A stretch of DNA of 50,578 nt from a virus: positions 1 through 50,578 of the IMG/VR virus record IMGVR_UViG_3300017763_000025, one strand, 5' to 3'. Below, piece by piece: positions 28,663-37,284 of this stretch. Positions within the stretch are counted from its first letter, which is position 1; each line of letters starts with the position of its first letter. Under the pieces are notes generated by a model, which saw only the letters and a program-made list of their open reading frames with translations, did no database searches and had not been told where the DNA came from. Both the position numbers and the translations under genes were made by a program.

Positions 28663-29429
28663 TATACTGTTGAATCCGTTCCTGGTGTTGCTGGACTAGT
28701 ACCATCAATAGGTACATCGGCTTCTGCTGGTAGGCTCCAATTACGTTTTACACTTTTTACGTATTGACTTTTACTGTTAAATTGATAATTAGAAACTTTA
28801 GCATTATCGCCCTGGTTTCCGCCTAATACTTTTATAACACCGTTTGAAGTAATTTCTTGTACAAATCCAATATGTCCTCCAGAACGTTTTTTTGATTTAA
28901 AAATTACAACGTCCCATTTTCTAATATTTGCTGTGTCTCGCCAGTCTACTTCACTGCCCCAATTATACCAACCTTGACTACTCATAGTTTGTAGTGTTGG
29001 AACACCTGCTGTAAATAACGCCCAACTTACAAAAGCCGCACACCATGCATAGGACATAGAACTACTGTCTCTAGTATATGCATTGCCACAAACTTTGTAA
29101 CATTCTAATATTCTTGGATTGCCTTCTCTACCACGTTCTCTCCAATCCTGTGTGAGAACATTTGCTAATAATGCATCTAATTTTTCCCAGCCAGGACCTT
29201 CAGGTAATGGTCCAGGTGTAATGTTTGGATCTAATGCAGGTAAGTTTGACGGATTTACATATCCACCATTGCCGGCTTGTTGGCCGGGTCCAGATCTTGG
29301 ATAATCTCCTTCTAAATCAAATTGCCCATCTGGAAATCTATTTGACTCTATTGATTCATTCCAATCAGAGTTATCAGCAACTTCTGCTGGGTTAACTGTA
29401 GGTGTTAGTGGAATAATTACTTGTCCCAT
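28662..29429 (-). CDS. CHAP-type peptidoglycan amidase/endopeptidase, baseplate-associated
   Basis: A 255-residue protein. Residues 1-80 are an Asn/Pro/Gly-rich linker with no clear fold. Residues about 82-220 look like the CHAP/TIGR02594-type hydrolases: YAWCAAFVSWALFTAGVP with catalytic Cys130, DVVIFKS, SGGHIGFV with catalytic His186, and VLGGNQGDNAKVSNY. Such enzymes cleave the peptide part of peptidoglycan. The gene is wedged with one-base overlaps between gp5 and the PAAR tip, so the enzyme probably belongs to the puncturing device and acts in the periplasm at entry rather than being the lysis endolysin. No signal peptide is seen. Bond specificity cannot be read from the sequence. Confidence 0.85.
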   Translation of the reverse strand: MGQVIIPLTPTVNPAEVADNSDWNESIESNRFPDGQFDLEGDYPRSGPGQQAGNGGYVNPSNLPALDPNITPGPLPEGPGWEKLDALLANVLTQDWRERGREGNPRILECYKVCGNAYTRDSSSMSYAWCAAFVSWALFTAGVPTLQTMSSQGWYNWGSEVDWRDTANIRKWDVVIFKSKKRSGGHIGFVQEITSNGVIKVLGGNQGDNAKVSNYQFNSKSQYVKSVKRNWSLPAEADVPIDGTSPATPGTDSTV

Positions 29430-32038
29430 TATACTACTCCATTCCTTGGATCGTTTTGATCTACGCCTGCAACAAGAACTCTATTGTCTGGATCTCTAAT
29501 CCAGTCTGGATCATACCTACCGCTAGTTAATACTTTGGCTTGTAAGTATCCTTGGTCTTTAGGAAATCCTAATTCGTATCCTCTTTCAGTTCCTGCAATA
29601 GCAAATCTAAAGTTACCAAGAGTTCCTCTGCCAAAATCTTTGTAACGCTCTTTTAGATATGCCGCTGTAACTTTAACTGATTTAGCAACGTCTGTAATTA
29701 AAATAGTAGGATCATCTACAATTTCTACACCAAATGGATTTAATTCTACATCTACTAATTCTTGTTTTACAAGTCCTGCCGCTTTACCATATCTTTGATA
29801 GTTTGCTTTACCTGTTAACTGAATTAGTCCGCGGCCAATATACTTACCGCCATCGCCTGCTCTTGTATTACCCATACCAGGACCAATTTTACTTGTATAA
29901 CCGTAAACAAGTTCAAAAAATGTTGCTTTATCTTTTTTAATTTCTGTAAGTTCTGCATCACTAACTGATCTAGCATTACTAAAGATTGAACGTATACGCT
30001 CGTTGCTAGTTCCGCTATAACTTTTTTCAGTACCTAATGTTAATCCTGATTCAGTTTCTGCTGTTGCAATAGCCGCATAAACTTGTTCTTCTGTAAATCC
30101 TTCAGCAAACAATGCACTTGCAAATAATCTTGATAGTTCTTGTTTTGTAGTTTTTACTGCTGGAGGATCAGGTCGAATTGTTGCCGCCGCAATAGGATCA
30201 AATCTTGCACTACCTTCTGGAGCACCACTTGTATTGTAAGCATTAGGCTGATTACCACTACCAACTACTGTTCCGCCTGGTGTTCTATTAAACGTATCCG
30301 GAGTACTTGGTGGATATGTTTCTGGAGGGTCAACTCCTGCTCTAGTTAAATCTGGTGTATATTTTAATGGGTCATAATGTTCATGTTCAAACCAAGGCTC
30401 GTGTTGTGGAACACGACTTGCTTTAAGTGCAATTTCTGGTGGTGTAGGATCTACAATAAACGGTGCTGGCGGTATAACTGCTTCGGTTGGTGCTGTAGGC
30501 GCAATTGGTGCTGTTCCTTGTATATCAATATTGTTGCCTTCACTGTAAATTTTTAATGCGCCACCAGTAGTCAAGCCACCTTCTGCATCAGTTCTTATAC
30601 GCAAGTTACCAACTGCTTTTAAATCTAATATATTTCCAGATTGCATTGTAGTTTTCAATGTACTTGTTTGATGTATTTCTGCGCCGGCACTTATATAACT
30701 ACTACCTAATGCTTTCATATGGTAGTTTCCGTCAGTAGTAATTTTTACTTCATTGTGTCCCTCAATACCTATACCTGTTGTACTGCCTAATGAAAGTTGA
30801 TCACCTGATGAAATGTTTTGTTTTTCTACAGCAACCATCATACCGTTTTGATTTGCATATAAAATTAAATCTTCATTAGTGTTAAGGTTAATATCTTTGC
30901 CCGAGTTTAAACTAAACTGTGTACCAGTAATCATACTAGTGCTATCATGTGAACTTGTTCTAATTTTATTTGCAACTATGTTTACATCTTGACCTGCGTT
31001 TAAGTTTATATCTCTGTCTGCTGTAAAATTTAAATCTTGTTGTGAGTGTACACTTATACTATCAGCACCGTAAATATCAACTTTACCGTTACTAGTCATT
31101 TCAATCCAACTAGTACCTCTTGCATTTGCTATGTAAATTAAATCTTCTGTATTGTGCATTAAGATCTGATGGCCTGTTCTTGTACGCATACGAAATAATT
31201 CGTTATGCGGCCTAGTAACATCTCCACCTTCTTCTTGTGCTTCAATATTAGCGTACTCCATTGGAGTATCTTTAGGATGACCTTTTCTTAAAAATTTATC
31301 ATCGCCGTCATCCATTACAAAACTAGATCCACCTAATCTACTTTTTGGGTGATCAATCTTATTGCCTCTATATCCTATTGGTGCCCTAGGTGCACCTTCA
31401 CGCTTATCTAATGGTCCAGGAGTACTCCATCCAAATACTGCACTAGGTAATTCGCGCCTTGCACTTGAACTAGTAAGTCCTCTAGTTTCATCATCACTTA
31501 ATCCAGAGGTAACATAATTTTTTAGTAAATCTAAATGTGCAGATTTTCTGTGTGATGTTGGTTCGTTACTTGGATTTGTTGTTGTAAGTTTATTATATTC
31601 TACAGCAGGTGCTTTTTTATTAAAGTCTTTTAATAAAGAGGTTGATGCTAATCCAGGAACCATAAAGTTCATAAATTCATCTTGCACACATCCTATCCAA
31701 TAACATTTACTTGCATTACCTTCAACAAAAATTACAAGTACTCTAGTTCCTACATCAGGCGGTACTGCCCAAAATCCATAACTTTGTTGAGAGTGTCTGT
31801 AACCTTCATTTTTGCTTGCAGAATTGACTGGCGTTACTCCATAAAAAGGACTCAAGTAACTTGCTTCAAATACTTGTCCTGAACGCTCTGGTTGGTTACC
31901 TGATGCTGTAGTTTTTAATAATTCGACTTGCAAAGTACCCATGTACTTTGTATCTAAGTTGTTTACGATTATTGCTTCAAACGGACCTGTTTGTTGTGTT
32001 GGCCTTGGTCTATTTCTGCGAATATCTGATACTGGCAT
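29429..32038 (-). CDS. 5: Baseplate hub/cell-puncturing needle gp5 with C-terminal GH19 muramidase-like domain
   Basis: An 869-residue protein. The N-terminal ~130 residues look like the gp5/VgrG OB-fold (FEAIIVNNLDTKYMGTLQVE, GFWAVPPDVGTRVLVIFVEG, YWIGCVQDEF). From about 300 to 500, short repeats such as DINLNAGQDVNIVANKI and KDINLNTNEDLILYAN fit the triple-stranded beta-helix of the needle. A Pro-rich linker of about 130 residues follows. The last ~240 residues resemble GH19 chitinase/endolysin domains: ATAETESGLTLG with Glu663 as the probable catalytic acid, GMGNTRAGDGGKYIGRGLIQ and LTGKANYQRYG. In T4 gp5 the lysozyme lies between the OB-fold and the helix; here a different enzyme follows the helix. 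It acts on peptidoglycan during entry. Confidence 0.88.
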   Translation of the reverse strand: MPVSDIRRNRPRPTQQTGPFEAIIVNNLDTKYMGTLQVELLKTTASGNQPERSGQVFEASYLSPFYGVTPVNSASKNEGYRHSQQSYGFWAVPPDVGTRVLVIFVEGNASKCYWIGCVQDEFMNFMVPGLASTSLLKDFNKKAPAVEYNKLTTTNPSNEPTSHRKSAHLDLLKNYVTSGLSDDETRGLTSSSARRELPSAVFGWSTPGPLDKREGAPRAPIGYRGNKIDHPKSRLGGSSFVMDDGDDKFLRKGHPKDTPMEYANIEAQEEGGDVTRPHNELFRMRTRTGHQILMHNTEDLIYIANARGTSWIEMTSNGKVDIYGADSISVHSQQDLNFTADRDINLNAGQDVNIVANKIRTSSHDSTSMITGTQFSLNSGKDINLNTNEDLILYANQNGMMVAVEKQNISSGDQLSLGSTTGIGIEGHNEVKITTDGNYHMKALGSSYISAGAEIHQTSTLKTTMQSGNILDLKAVGNLRIRTDAEGGLTTGGALKIYSEGNNIDIQGTAPIAPTAPTEAVIPPAPFIVDPTPPEIALKASRVPQHEPWFEHEHYDPLKYTPDLTRAGVDPPETYPPSTPDTFNRTPGGTVVGSGNQPNAYNTSGAPEGSARFDPIAAATIRPDPPAVKTTKQELSRLFASALFAEGFTEEQVYAAIATAETESGLTLGTEKSYSGTSNERIRSIFSNARSVSDAELTEIKKDKATFFELVYGYTSKIGPGMGNTRAGDGGKYIGRGLIQLTGKANYQRYGKAAGLVKQELVDVELNPFGVEIVDDPTILITDVAKSVKVTAAYLKERYKDFGRGTLGNFRFAIAGTERGYELGFPKDQGYLQAKVLTSGRYDPDWIRDPDNRVLVAGVDQNDPRNGVV

Positions 32039-32040
32039 TT

Positions 32041-35000
32041 TTAACGAGGTCCTCTATAACTGTTTGTCAACGTAGTATTTAACGCGGCTAGTTTTTCTAC
32101 ATTAGCAGAAGCGGCTTGTTCTACAGCATTTGGAATTTGTGCTTTAACGTTTGCTACTGTTTGTCCAACTGCGCCTGATGAAACGTTTTGTAGAAGTGCA
32201 TTATTGCCTATATTACCTGTTAAGTTAGTGCCAAATTTTCCTAAAACATCTGTACCGCTTAAATTTACTTGACTTAATGTTTGATTAGCAAAGTTTGTTG
32301 CGGCACTTTGTAAGTTTTTAAATTCTGTACCTATTTTTCCTAGATCAGCCTGACCTATTTGGTTTTGTATTTCTGCTAGTGAAGCACCAATGTTACCAAA
32401 AGCATCGAGTGCAGGTAATCCTAACGACGAGGCTTGCTTTCTAATAATTTCATCAAGTCCTTGATATCCGCCTAATAGAGCGGCAAGTTCTTTTTTGTAT
32501 GCTTCTAAGTTTTCAGTTGCACCTGTTACAATAGCCGCGTCTGAAACTTTTTGTGCATAAGCAACTGCTTTTTCATTCATTGCTTCGCCAGGTTTATCTG
32601 TTTTAATAAGAGCGCCAAGATTTTGTGTCTGTGATTGATTATCTTGTCCTTGCATTCGATTCATTTGTAGTTTAGTTGTATACTGGTTTCCACTAATCGA
32701 GTGGACTATTGTATTCACTCTATACAATCCGCTAAAAGTATCAACTACTATTAATTCTTCTGGAAATGTATAGTCACCTTTGTCAGCATTAATATCTACA
32801 GGTGTTCTAAATAAAATGTTAATATGCAACTCGCCATTACTAAAATTTGCTTGCCCGTCCTCCATCATATTAGTATAAGGAGTTTCTTTGCCGTGGAAGT
32901 TTCCAACTCCGTCATCTGCTAGATAAAATGGATCACCCATAATTGTCATATTGACTGTTACCATATCCACTCTTGAATTTAATAATCTATCATTAAACAT
33001 TCTAGCAATACCAATTTCACTATTGTCAAATCCCGAGCCTCCTGCATTTCCTGAACTTGTATTAACGGCTTCAGATTGTTTTTGTGCGCCTTCACCTGCG
33101 GCTAAACTACCTTGTGTGTCATTTGTTACTAGTGCTGGCTCTGGTGGCAATGCTGTCTGTGTTCCTGCGGCGCCAGTTGTTTGGGCGGCAGTTGACGAAC
33201 CTCTATCTGCTGTAACTGGGTATATAAAACTATTATTATATGCAATTTCAAAATCAAGTATATCTTTGTTTTTTCCAGTGTAGATATAATTGTATTGTTT
33301 TGCGGCTTCTGCTTTTAGTTCTGAAATACCTTGGCTTGCTGTTGTTGGTGCTTTAAATAAACTGTGATGTACAAAATAAGGAACAATTCTGTAAACATGC
33401 ACTGTTGGAACTTTACCTGTTCTAGCAATTTCACTATTATTTGGTACAACATATTCATCTGTTTCTACTTTGTACCATTTAATCATACCGCCGTTTTGTT
33501 TAAGGTCGTCAAGTTGTGTAGCCAATTCTCTACCATACATACTTGTTATTAAAACTTCTTCAATAATTTCTTGTAATCGTGTTCCGGCTGTAAAAGTATA
33601 AGTTCTAATACCACCATCAAGTCTCATGTTTTTATTTGCTCTAGAAAAGACTGGAAATCTTTTTTCAAAGTCATCAGTTTTTGCTTGTTGTGCTGTTTTT
33701 TCTCTTGCAACATTATCTGCTTGATTTTGTTGTACTTGAGCGGCATAAGCATCTAAAGAAGTTCCTCTTACATAAGCAGGATCTGGCATAGGTTGAGTTC
33801 CGCCTTCAAACGGACTATCAATCATTTTTGATTTTCCTATTTCATTATTGCTAAAATTACTAGCCGCATATTTTTTAATAGCAAAATCTAAGCCGCTGGC
33901 TTGTTTAACATTTCCTGACATTGTATTAAGATATTCATCAAAGTTTTGGGGAACATCTCCTTGTCCGCCTTGGCTTTGCCAAAAATTTTCTAAGCCTGCT
34001 CCTGAAACTGCGCCTCCTGTTACTGGATCTGGATTAACAAATCCTTCGTCAGGTCCGTATCCTGGAGATATAGTAGCAGTATTATTTGTAGACTCATTCG
34101 CTGTTGCTCCTGCTGTTGATGCTCGATCATTAGGGAATATTATAACAAATTGGTCTGCAACATTTACTTGATTTGCTTCTTGCATTTCTAATAAACGGTT
34201 GTTCATAACTGATGTTACACTTTGGGCACCTGATTGTAAAATTTCTTTTACAGTTCTTCCTTTAATTGCTATATCCGTTTTGATTTGTTGCACACTATCT
34301 GATAATGCACGTTCATTCCATGCTATTGCTTCAACCATATATGTTGAGCCGCCTTCATTTACTGCAAAAGTTGAATTAGTAAGTTTGATAGGAAAGAAAC
34401 GTCTAGCATACGGAACTTCAACTTGGTTTCCATCTACGTCCCAACCTTTAAAATCTATTTGGAGAGCAAAACATGCTGTTGTATAATCTACGAATCCTGC
34501 TTTTGCCGCGGCAACTGATAATGCTTGCCAAAATAATCCCATGCTATATGGTTCTAGCACTTCAAATGTTAATTTTGTTACATTACTATTCATTCCATAA
34601 GAAAGACTAGGAACAGCATTTACACTAATTTCAAAATTGTCAATAAAAAATTCTACGTTATTGCCTAAAGCAATTTCAACTTGTGTTTTATTTTTTCTGG
34701 TGCCGGCTCCGCCTCCACTTTGACAAACAATATTTGTTAACCCTGTTTTTCGATATGTATTATCAGGGTCATTAATTTGTTCATGACTTAAACATGCTAA
34801 AGTAATAATAGTATTCATACTAGCAAAATCTTCTAGTTCATTGGGCCACGGCGGTTGTGACTCGCCTGGAACAAGTGTTCCAACTTTAGTTGTATATCCA
34901 ATTGGTCCTGGTTTTGCATCTAAGTTACTTTTAAATTGCTTAGGATCCATTGCCGCAAAAAGATCGCCATCTTTAAAACTACCTGCCAGTCCTGATACTG

Positions 35001-35148
35001 TTGATCCTACTGAACTTAATGCTTCTGCTTTAAATATAGATGTTGTTTTGTCAATACTATTTTTTAGATCTCCTGCAAGGTCAGGAACTTTATCGACAAT
35101 ATTTTCGATTTTATTTGATACTTGATTAAAGAGTGCTTTAAAACTCAA
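32041..35148 (-). CDS. Large baseplate hub-type structural protein (gp27/gpD-like candidate)
   Basis: A 1035-residue protein starting MSFKALFNQVSNKIENIVDK, lying between gp53 and gp5. The N-terminus is helical; residues about 100-300 are beta-rich with VEFFIDNFEISVNAVPSLSY and a YARRFFPIKLTNSTFAVNEGG block. A Gln/Ala-rich linker follows. Around residues 540-700, RLQEIIEEVLITSMYGRELA and VHVYRIVPYFVHHSLF appear. Near 780-880, VNMTIMGDPFYLADDG, FRTPVDINADKGDYTF and SGLYRVNTIVHSISGNQYTT resemble the end of hub proteins of the gp27/gpD type, which bridge tail tube and spike. The last ~170 residues are Ala/Leu/Gln-rich and probably coiled. The hub assignment rests on position and these weak patterns. 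Confidence 0.65.
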   Translation of the reverse strand: MSFKALFNQVSNKIENIVDKVPDLAGDLKNSIDKTTSIFKAEALSSVGSTVSGLAGSFKDGDLFAAMDPKQFKSNLDAKPGPIGYTTKVGTLVPGESQPPWPNELEDFASMNTIITLACLSHEQINDPDNTYRKTGLTNIVCQSGGGAGTRKNKTQVEIALGNNVEFFIDNFEISVNAVPSLSYGMNSNVTKLTFEVLEPYSMGLFWQALSVAAAKAGFVDYTTACFALQIDFKGWDVDGNQVEVPYARRFFPIKLTNSTFAVNEGGSTYMVEAIAWNERALSDSVQQIKTDIAIKGRTVKEILQSGAQSVTSVMNNRLLEMQEANQVNVADQFVIIFPNDRASTAGATANESTNNTATISPGYGPDEGFVNPDPVTGGAVSGAGLENFWQSQGGQGDVPQNFDEYLNTMSGNVKQASGLDFAIKKYAASNFSNNEIGKSKMIDSPFEGGTQPMPDPAYVRGTSLDAYAAQVQQNQADNVAREKTAQQAKTDDFEKRFPVFSRANKNMRLDGGIRTYTFTAGTRLQEIIEEVLITSMYGRELATQLDDLKQNGGMIKWYKVETDEYVVPNNSEIARTGKVPTVHVYRIVPYFVHHSLFKAPTTASQGISELKAEAAKQYNYIYTGKNKDILDFEIAYNNSFIYPVTADRGSSTAAQTTGAAGTQTALPPEPALVTNDTQGSLAAGEGAQKQSEAVNTSSGNAGGSGFDNSEIGIARMFNDRLLNSRVDMVTVNMTIMGDPFYLADDGVGNFHGKETPYTNMMEDGQANFSNGELHINILFRTPVDINADKGDYTFPEELIVVDTFSGLYRVNTIVHSISGNQYTTKLQMNRMQGQDNQSQTQNLGALIKTDKPGEAMNEKAVAYAQKVSDAAIVTGATENLEAYKKELAALLGGYQGLDEIIRKQASSLGLPALDAFGNIGASLAEIQNQIGQADLGKIGTEFKNLQSAATNFANQTLSQVNLSGTDVLGKFGTNLTGNIGNNALLQNVSSGAVGQTVANVKAQIPNAVEQAASANVEKLAALNTTLTNSYRGPR

Positions 35149-35149
35149 T

Positions 35150-35455
35150 TTAAACTCCTAATACATTTTTAAGTGTAGGACCTTTTGGTAGAAATATTTG
35201 TACTCCTGCTACCATATCAAACACAGGGTCTTTTATTACATCCATATTTCTTTGAGCAAATACCCACCATAATTTACTACTACCATAAACATCATGTGCT
35301 AATAAATCAGGCCTATGTGTATATTGTGTTTCAACTGTATATAAAAAATCATCTGGTTCTGACGGGACCGGTCGTATTTGGAATGTTCCTAAATATCTAT
35401 TATCTACAACTTTTGTATTTTTCCATGGACTGGAACTTGTATATGAAACAGTCAT
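35150..35455 (-). CDS. 53: Baseplate wedge protein gp53
   Basis: A 101-residue protein starting MTVSYTSSSPWKNTKVVDNR. The family pattern is clear: YLGTFQIRPVP near the N-terminus, YTVETQYTHRPDLLAHDVYG, SSKLWWVFAQRNMDVIKDPV and a C-terminal G.QIFLPKG. gp53 clamps the inner baseplate, bridging wedges to the hub. The length is about half that of T4 gp53 and typical of the cyanophage-type short form. The start shares one base with the end of the upstream gene, and the hub gene follows directly. Confidence 0.92.
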   Translation of the reverse strand: MTVSYTSSSPWKNTKVVDNRYLGTFQIRPVPSEPDDFLYTVETQYTHRPDLLAHDVYGSSKLWWVFAQRNMDVIKDPVFDMVAGVQIFLPKGPTLKNVLGV

Positions 35456-36300
35456 TATAAAAATCCTCTCGTGCTAATTAAATTACCACTAACAAAATCA
35501 TTAAGATTAAATTGTTCAACATGTTGTCTACTGTAAATAGGCTGTAGTGTTACTGCTATTAAACTTTGTGCAGGTACCCAAGTTCCTGGTTCACTTTCAT
35601 TAGTTCCAACATCACCGCCTGCAATATTTGTTTTTAAGTAATCAACATCTTGTGGCATATCAACGTTAAAACTTGTTACAACACAAGGAACATTTTTAAA
35701 CACATATTCTCCGTATCCATTAAATTTTACAATTGGTGGTGGATTACCTGTGTTCGCTCCGTTATCTCCATAAAACATTTTTGTTAATGTACGCAAGTAA
35801 GTTACTGCCGCGACCCAGTATTCTGCATCTTCATTGGTTTCAATAAAAAAATCACCCGATACTACTATAGCATCCACAGCGGAGTTCTGGTAATTGTAAA
35901 AAGGATAATTACTATGTACAGGTTGCATTGAACTATATGACGCCTGATGCGAAAATATTACTGACGGAGTAAACGGAAATATTAATCTGTTGCCTGAATT
36001 TACTAGCGGAGCCATTAAACTAGAATCTAATTCACCAATAACTGGAGGAATACTAATACTAACACGCCAATCATTATCACCTGCACTGTCTATAATCTTT
36101 GCATCTGTTGTTGTTCGGTTTTTTGGTACAGCATCTTTTGGTATGTTAACGCTACGACGAGCAACAATTTCTTCAATACCCGAACGATACTGGTTAACAC
36201 GTTTTTTTACTTGTTTAGTCACACTTTGTACTGTAGCCCCAATAGATTGGGATAGTTGCACACCGGGCGAATTTGGATCTTGATCGCGAAATGTTGTCAT
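35455..36300 (-). CDS. Baseplate/tail-tube-end structural protein (gp48/gp54-like candidate)
   Basis: A 281-residue protein starting MTTFRDQDPNSPGVQLSQSI, with GGAG before the ATG. After a basic helical N-terminus (KQVKKRVNQYRSGIEEIVAR) it has RLIFPFTPSVIFSHQASYSS, HSNYPFYNYQNSAVDAIVVS and GDFFIETNEDAEYWVAAV. TYLRTLTKMFYGDNGANTGN, PPPIVKFNGYGEYVFKNVPC and a DVDY motif follow. This pattern occurs in T4-like marine phages next to gp53 in proteins usually described as baseplate or tail-tube cap proteins, but I cannot decide between gp48, gp54 or a separate family. It is the first gene of the long minus-strand module, with a late box 28 bp upstream. Confidence 0.6.
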   Translation of the reverse strand: MTTFRDQDPNSPGVQLSQSIGATVQSVTKQVKKRVNQYRSGIEEIVARRSVNIPKDAVPKNRTTTDAKIIDSAGDNDWRVSISIPPVIGELDSSLMAPLVNSGNRLIFPFTPSVIFSHQASYSSMQPVHSNYPFYNYQNSAVDAIVVSGDFFIETNEDAEYWVAAVTYLRTLTKMFYGDNGANTGNPPPIVKFNGYGEYVFKNVPCVVTSFNVDMPQDVDYLKTNIAGGDVGTNESEPGTWVPAQSLIAVTLQPIYSRQHVEQFNLNDFVSGNLISTRGFL

Positions 36301-36327
36301 AAATTACTCCGTTAAACTTTATAGTAT

Positions 36328-36334
36328 TATTTAG
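36328..36334 (-). promoter_or_regulatory. Late promoter box CTAAATA
   Basis: The minus-strand CTAAATA is 28 bp before the ATG at 36300, at the head of the baseplate module. It directly abuts the -35 of the divergent sigma70 promoter. Confidence 0.55.
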
Positions 36335-36363
36335 TTGACTTTTTTAACTACGTATATTATAAT
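36335..36363 (+). promoter_or_regulatory. Sigma70 promoter for gp55
   Basis: TTGACT (36335-36340), a 17-base spacer, and a perfect TATAAT (36358-36363). The predicted start is near 36370, 24 bases before the gp55 ATG, with GGAGA in the leader. Confidence 0.88.
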
Positions 36364-36393
36364 GTATGTAACATTTGAATAATTGGAGACCTA

Positions 36394-37233
36394 ATGAGAA
36401 AAGTAAATTACCTAAACAATAAAGATATCTTAAAAGAGATACACAAATCTAAAAGTACGTTTTGTAGTTATGTTGCTGACGAATATGGTATGTTTGATAT
36501 AATTTTACCTAGTATAGAAAAAATTAACATACGTACTATTGCTGAAGCAAAGCGAAATAAAGCAAAAAAACAAAGTCAATTAGCCTTTGAAACAAGAAAA
36601 CTGGCTGGAGAGAAGATTAAACAAGCAGAATGTGAAGTTGATTACCGAAAAATTACAAAAGAAGAGTTAATTTTTCGAATTATGTCATTTGACCACATTC
36701 CAGAAGAGCCCGGAAGAAAGAAAAATCCTAAAACTATAGCAGATACAAAGACAAAACTTAATTTTCCACCGTTTCAGCATTATAAGTTTAATGAGCACGG
36801 TGAATTAGTTTGTGTAGGCAAATCACACTGGGAAGGTGGGTTAGAAAACGGATGTTTTAACAAAGGACACGGAAAAGCAACTAATAAACTTGCTATGATG
36901 TGGATGAAACTTTGTGATCGATATGCAACACGAGGAAATGTACGTGGATACACTTACAATGACGAGATGCGCGGACAAGCAATACTGCAATTAGCACAAA
37001 TTGGATTACAATTTGACGAATCTAAGTCGCAAAACCCATTTGCTTACTATACTGCGGCAGTTACAAACTCGTTTGTACGTGTTATTAACTTAGAAAAACG
37101 TAATCAAAACATTAGAGATGACATTTTAGAGATGAATAATATGAATCCTTCATATACTAGACAACATTCTGGTGAATGGGAAGCCCAACAGAAGCGAGAA
37201 GCAGAAGCAAACGCTAAAAAAATAAACACTTGA
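36394..37233 (+). CDS. 55: Late-transcription sigma factor gp55 with long N-terminal region
   Basis: A 279-residue protein starting MRKVNYLNNKDILKEIHKSK. The C-terminal half holds the sigma-like core: NKLAMMWMKLCDRYATRGNV, YNDEMRGQAILQLAQIGLQF, DESKSQNPFAYYTAAVTNSF and VRVINLEKRNQNIRDDILEM. This is like region 2 of sigma factors and T4 gp55, which lets RNA polymerase recognise the TATAAATA late box. T4 gp55 has 185 residues; here about 90 more are present, mostly N-terminal, including a Lys/Arg-rich helix and a SHWEGGLENGCFNKGHGKA stretch. Own sigma70 promoter, divergent from the late module that it should activate. Assignment is confident. Confidence 0.92.
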   Translation: MRKVNYLNNKDILKEIHKSKSTFCSYVADEYGMFDIILPSIEKINIRTIAEAKRNKAKKQSQLAFETRKLAGEKIKQAECEVDYRKITKEELIFRIMSFDHIPEEPGRKKNPKTIADTKTKLNFPPFQHYKFNEHGELVCVGKSHWEGGLENGCFNKGHGKATNKLAMMWMKLCDRYATRGNVRGYTYNDEMRGQAILQLAQIGLQFDESKSQNPFAYYTAAVTNSFVRVINLEKRNQNIRDDILEMNNMNPSYTRQHSGEWEAQQKREAEANAKKINT

Positions 37234-37258
37234 CAATGTATGGTTTTTAACGTATAAT
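37230..37258 (+). promoter_or_regulatory. Sigma70 consensus promoter for gp47-gp46
   Basis: TTGACA (37230-37235), a 17-base spacer and TATAAT (37253-37258), a perfect consensus. The -35 overlaps the gp55 stop codon. The predicted start near 37265 lies just before AGGAG and the GTG at 37285. Confidence 0.92.
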
Positions 37259-37284
37259 AATATAGAAAACAGGAGTGAGTATAA

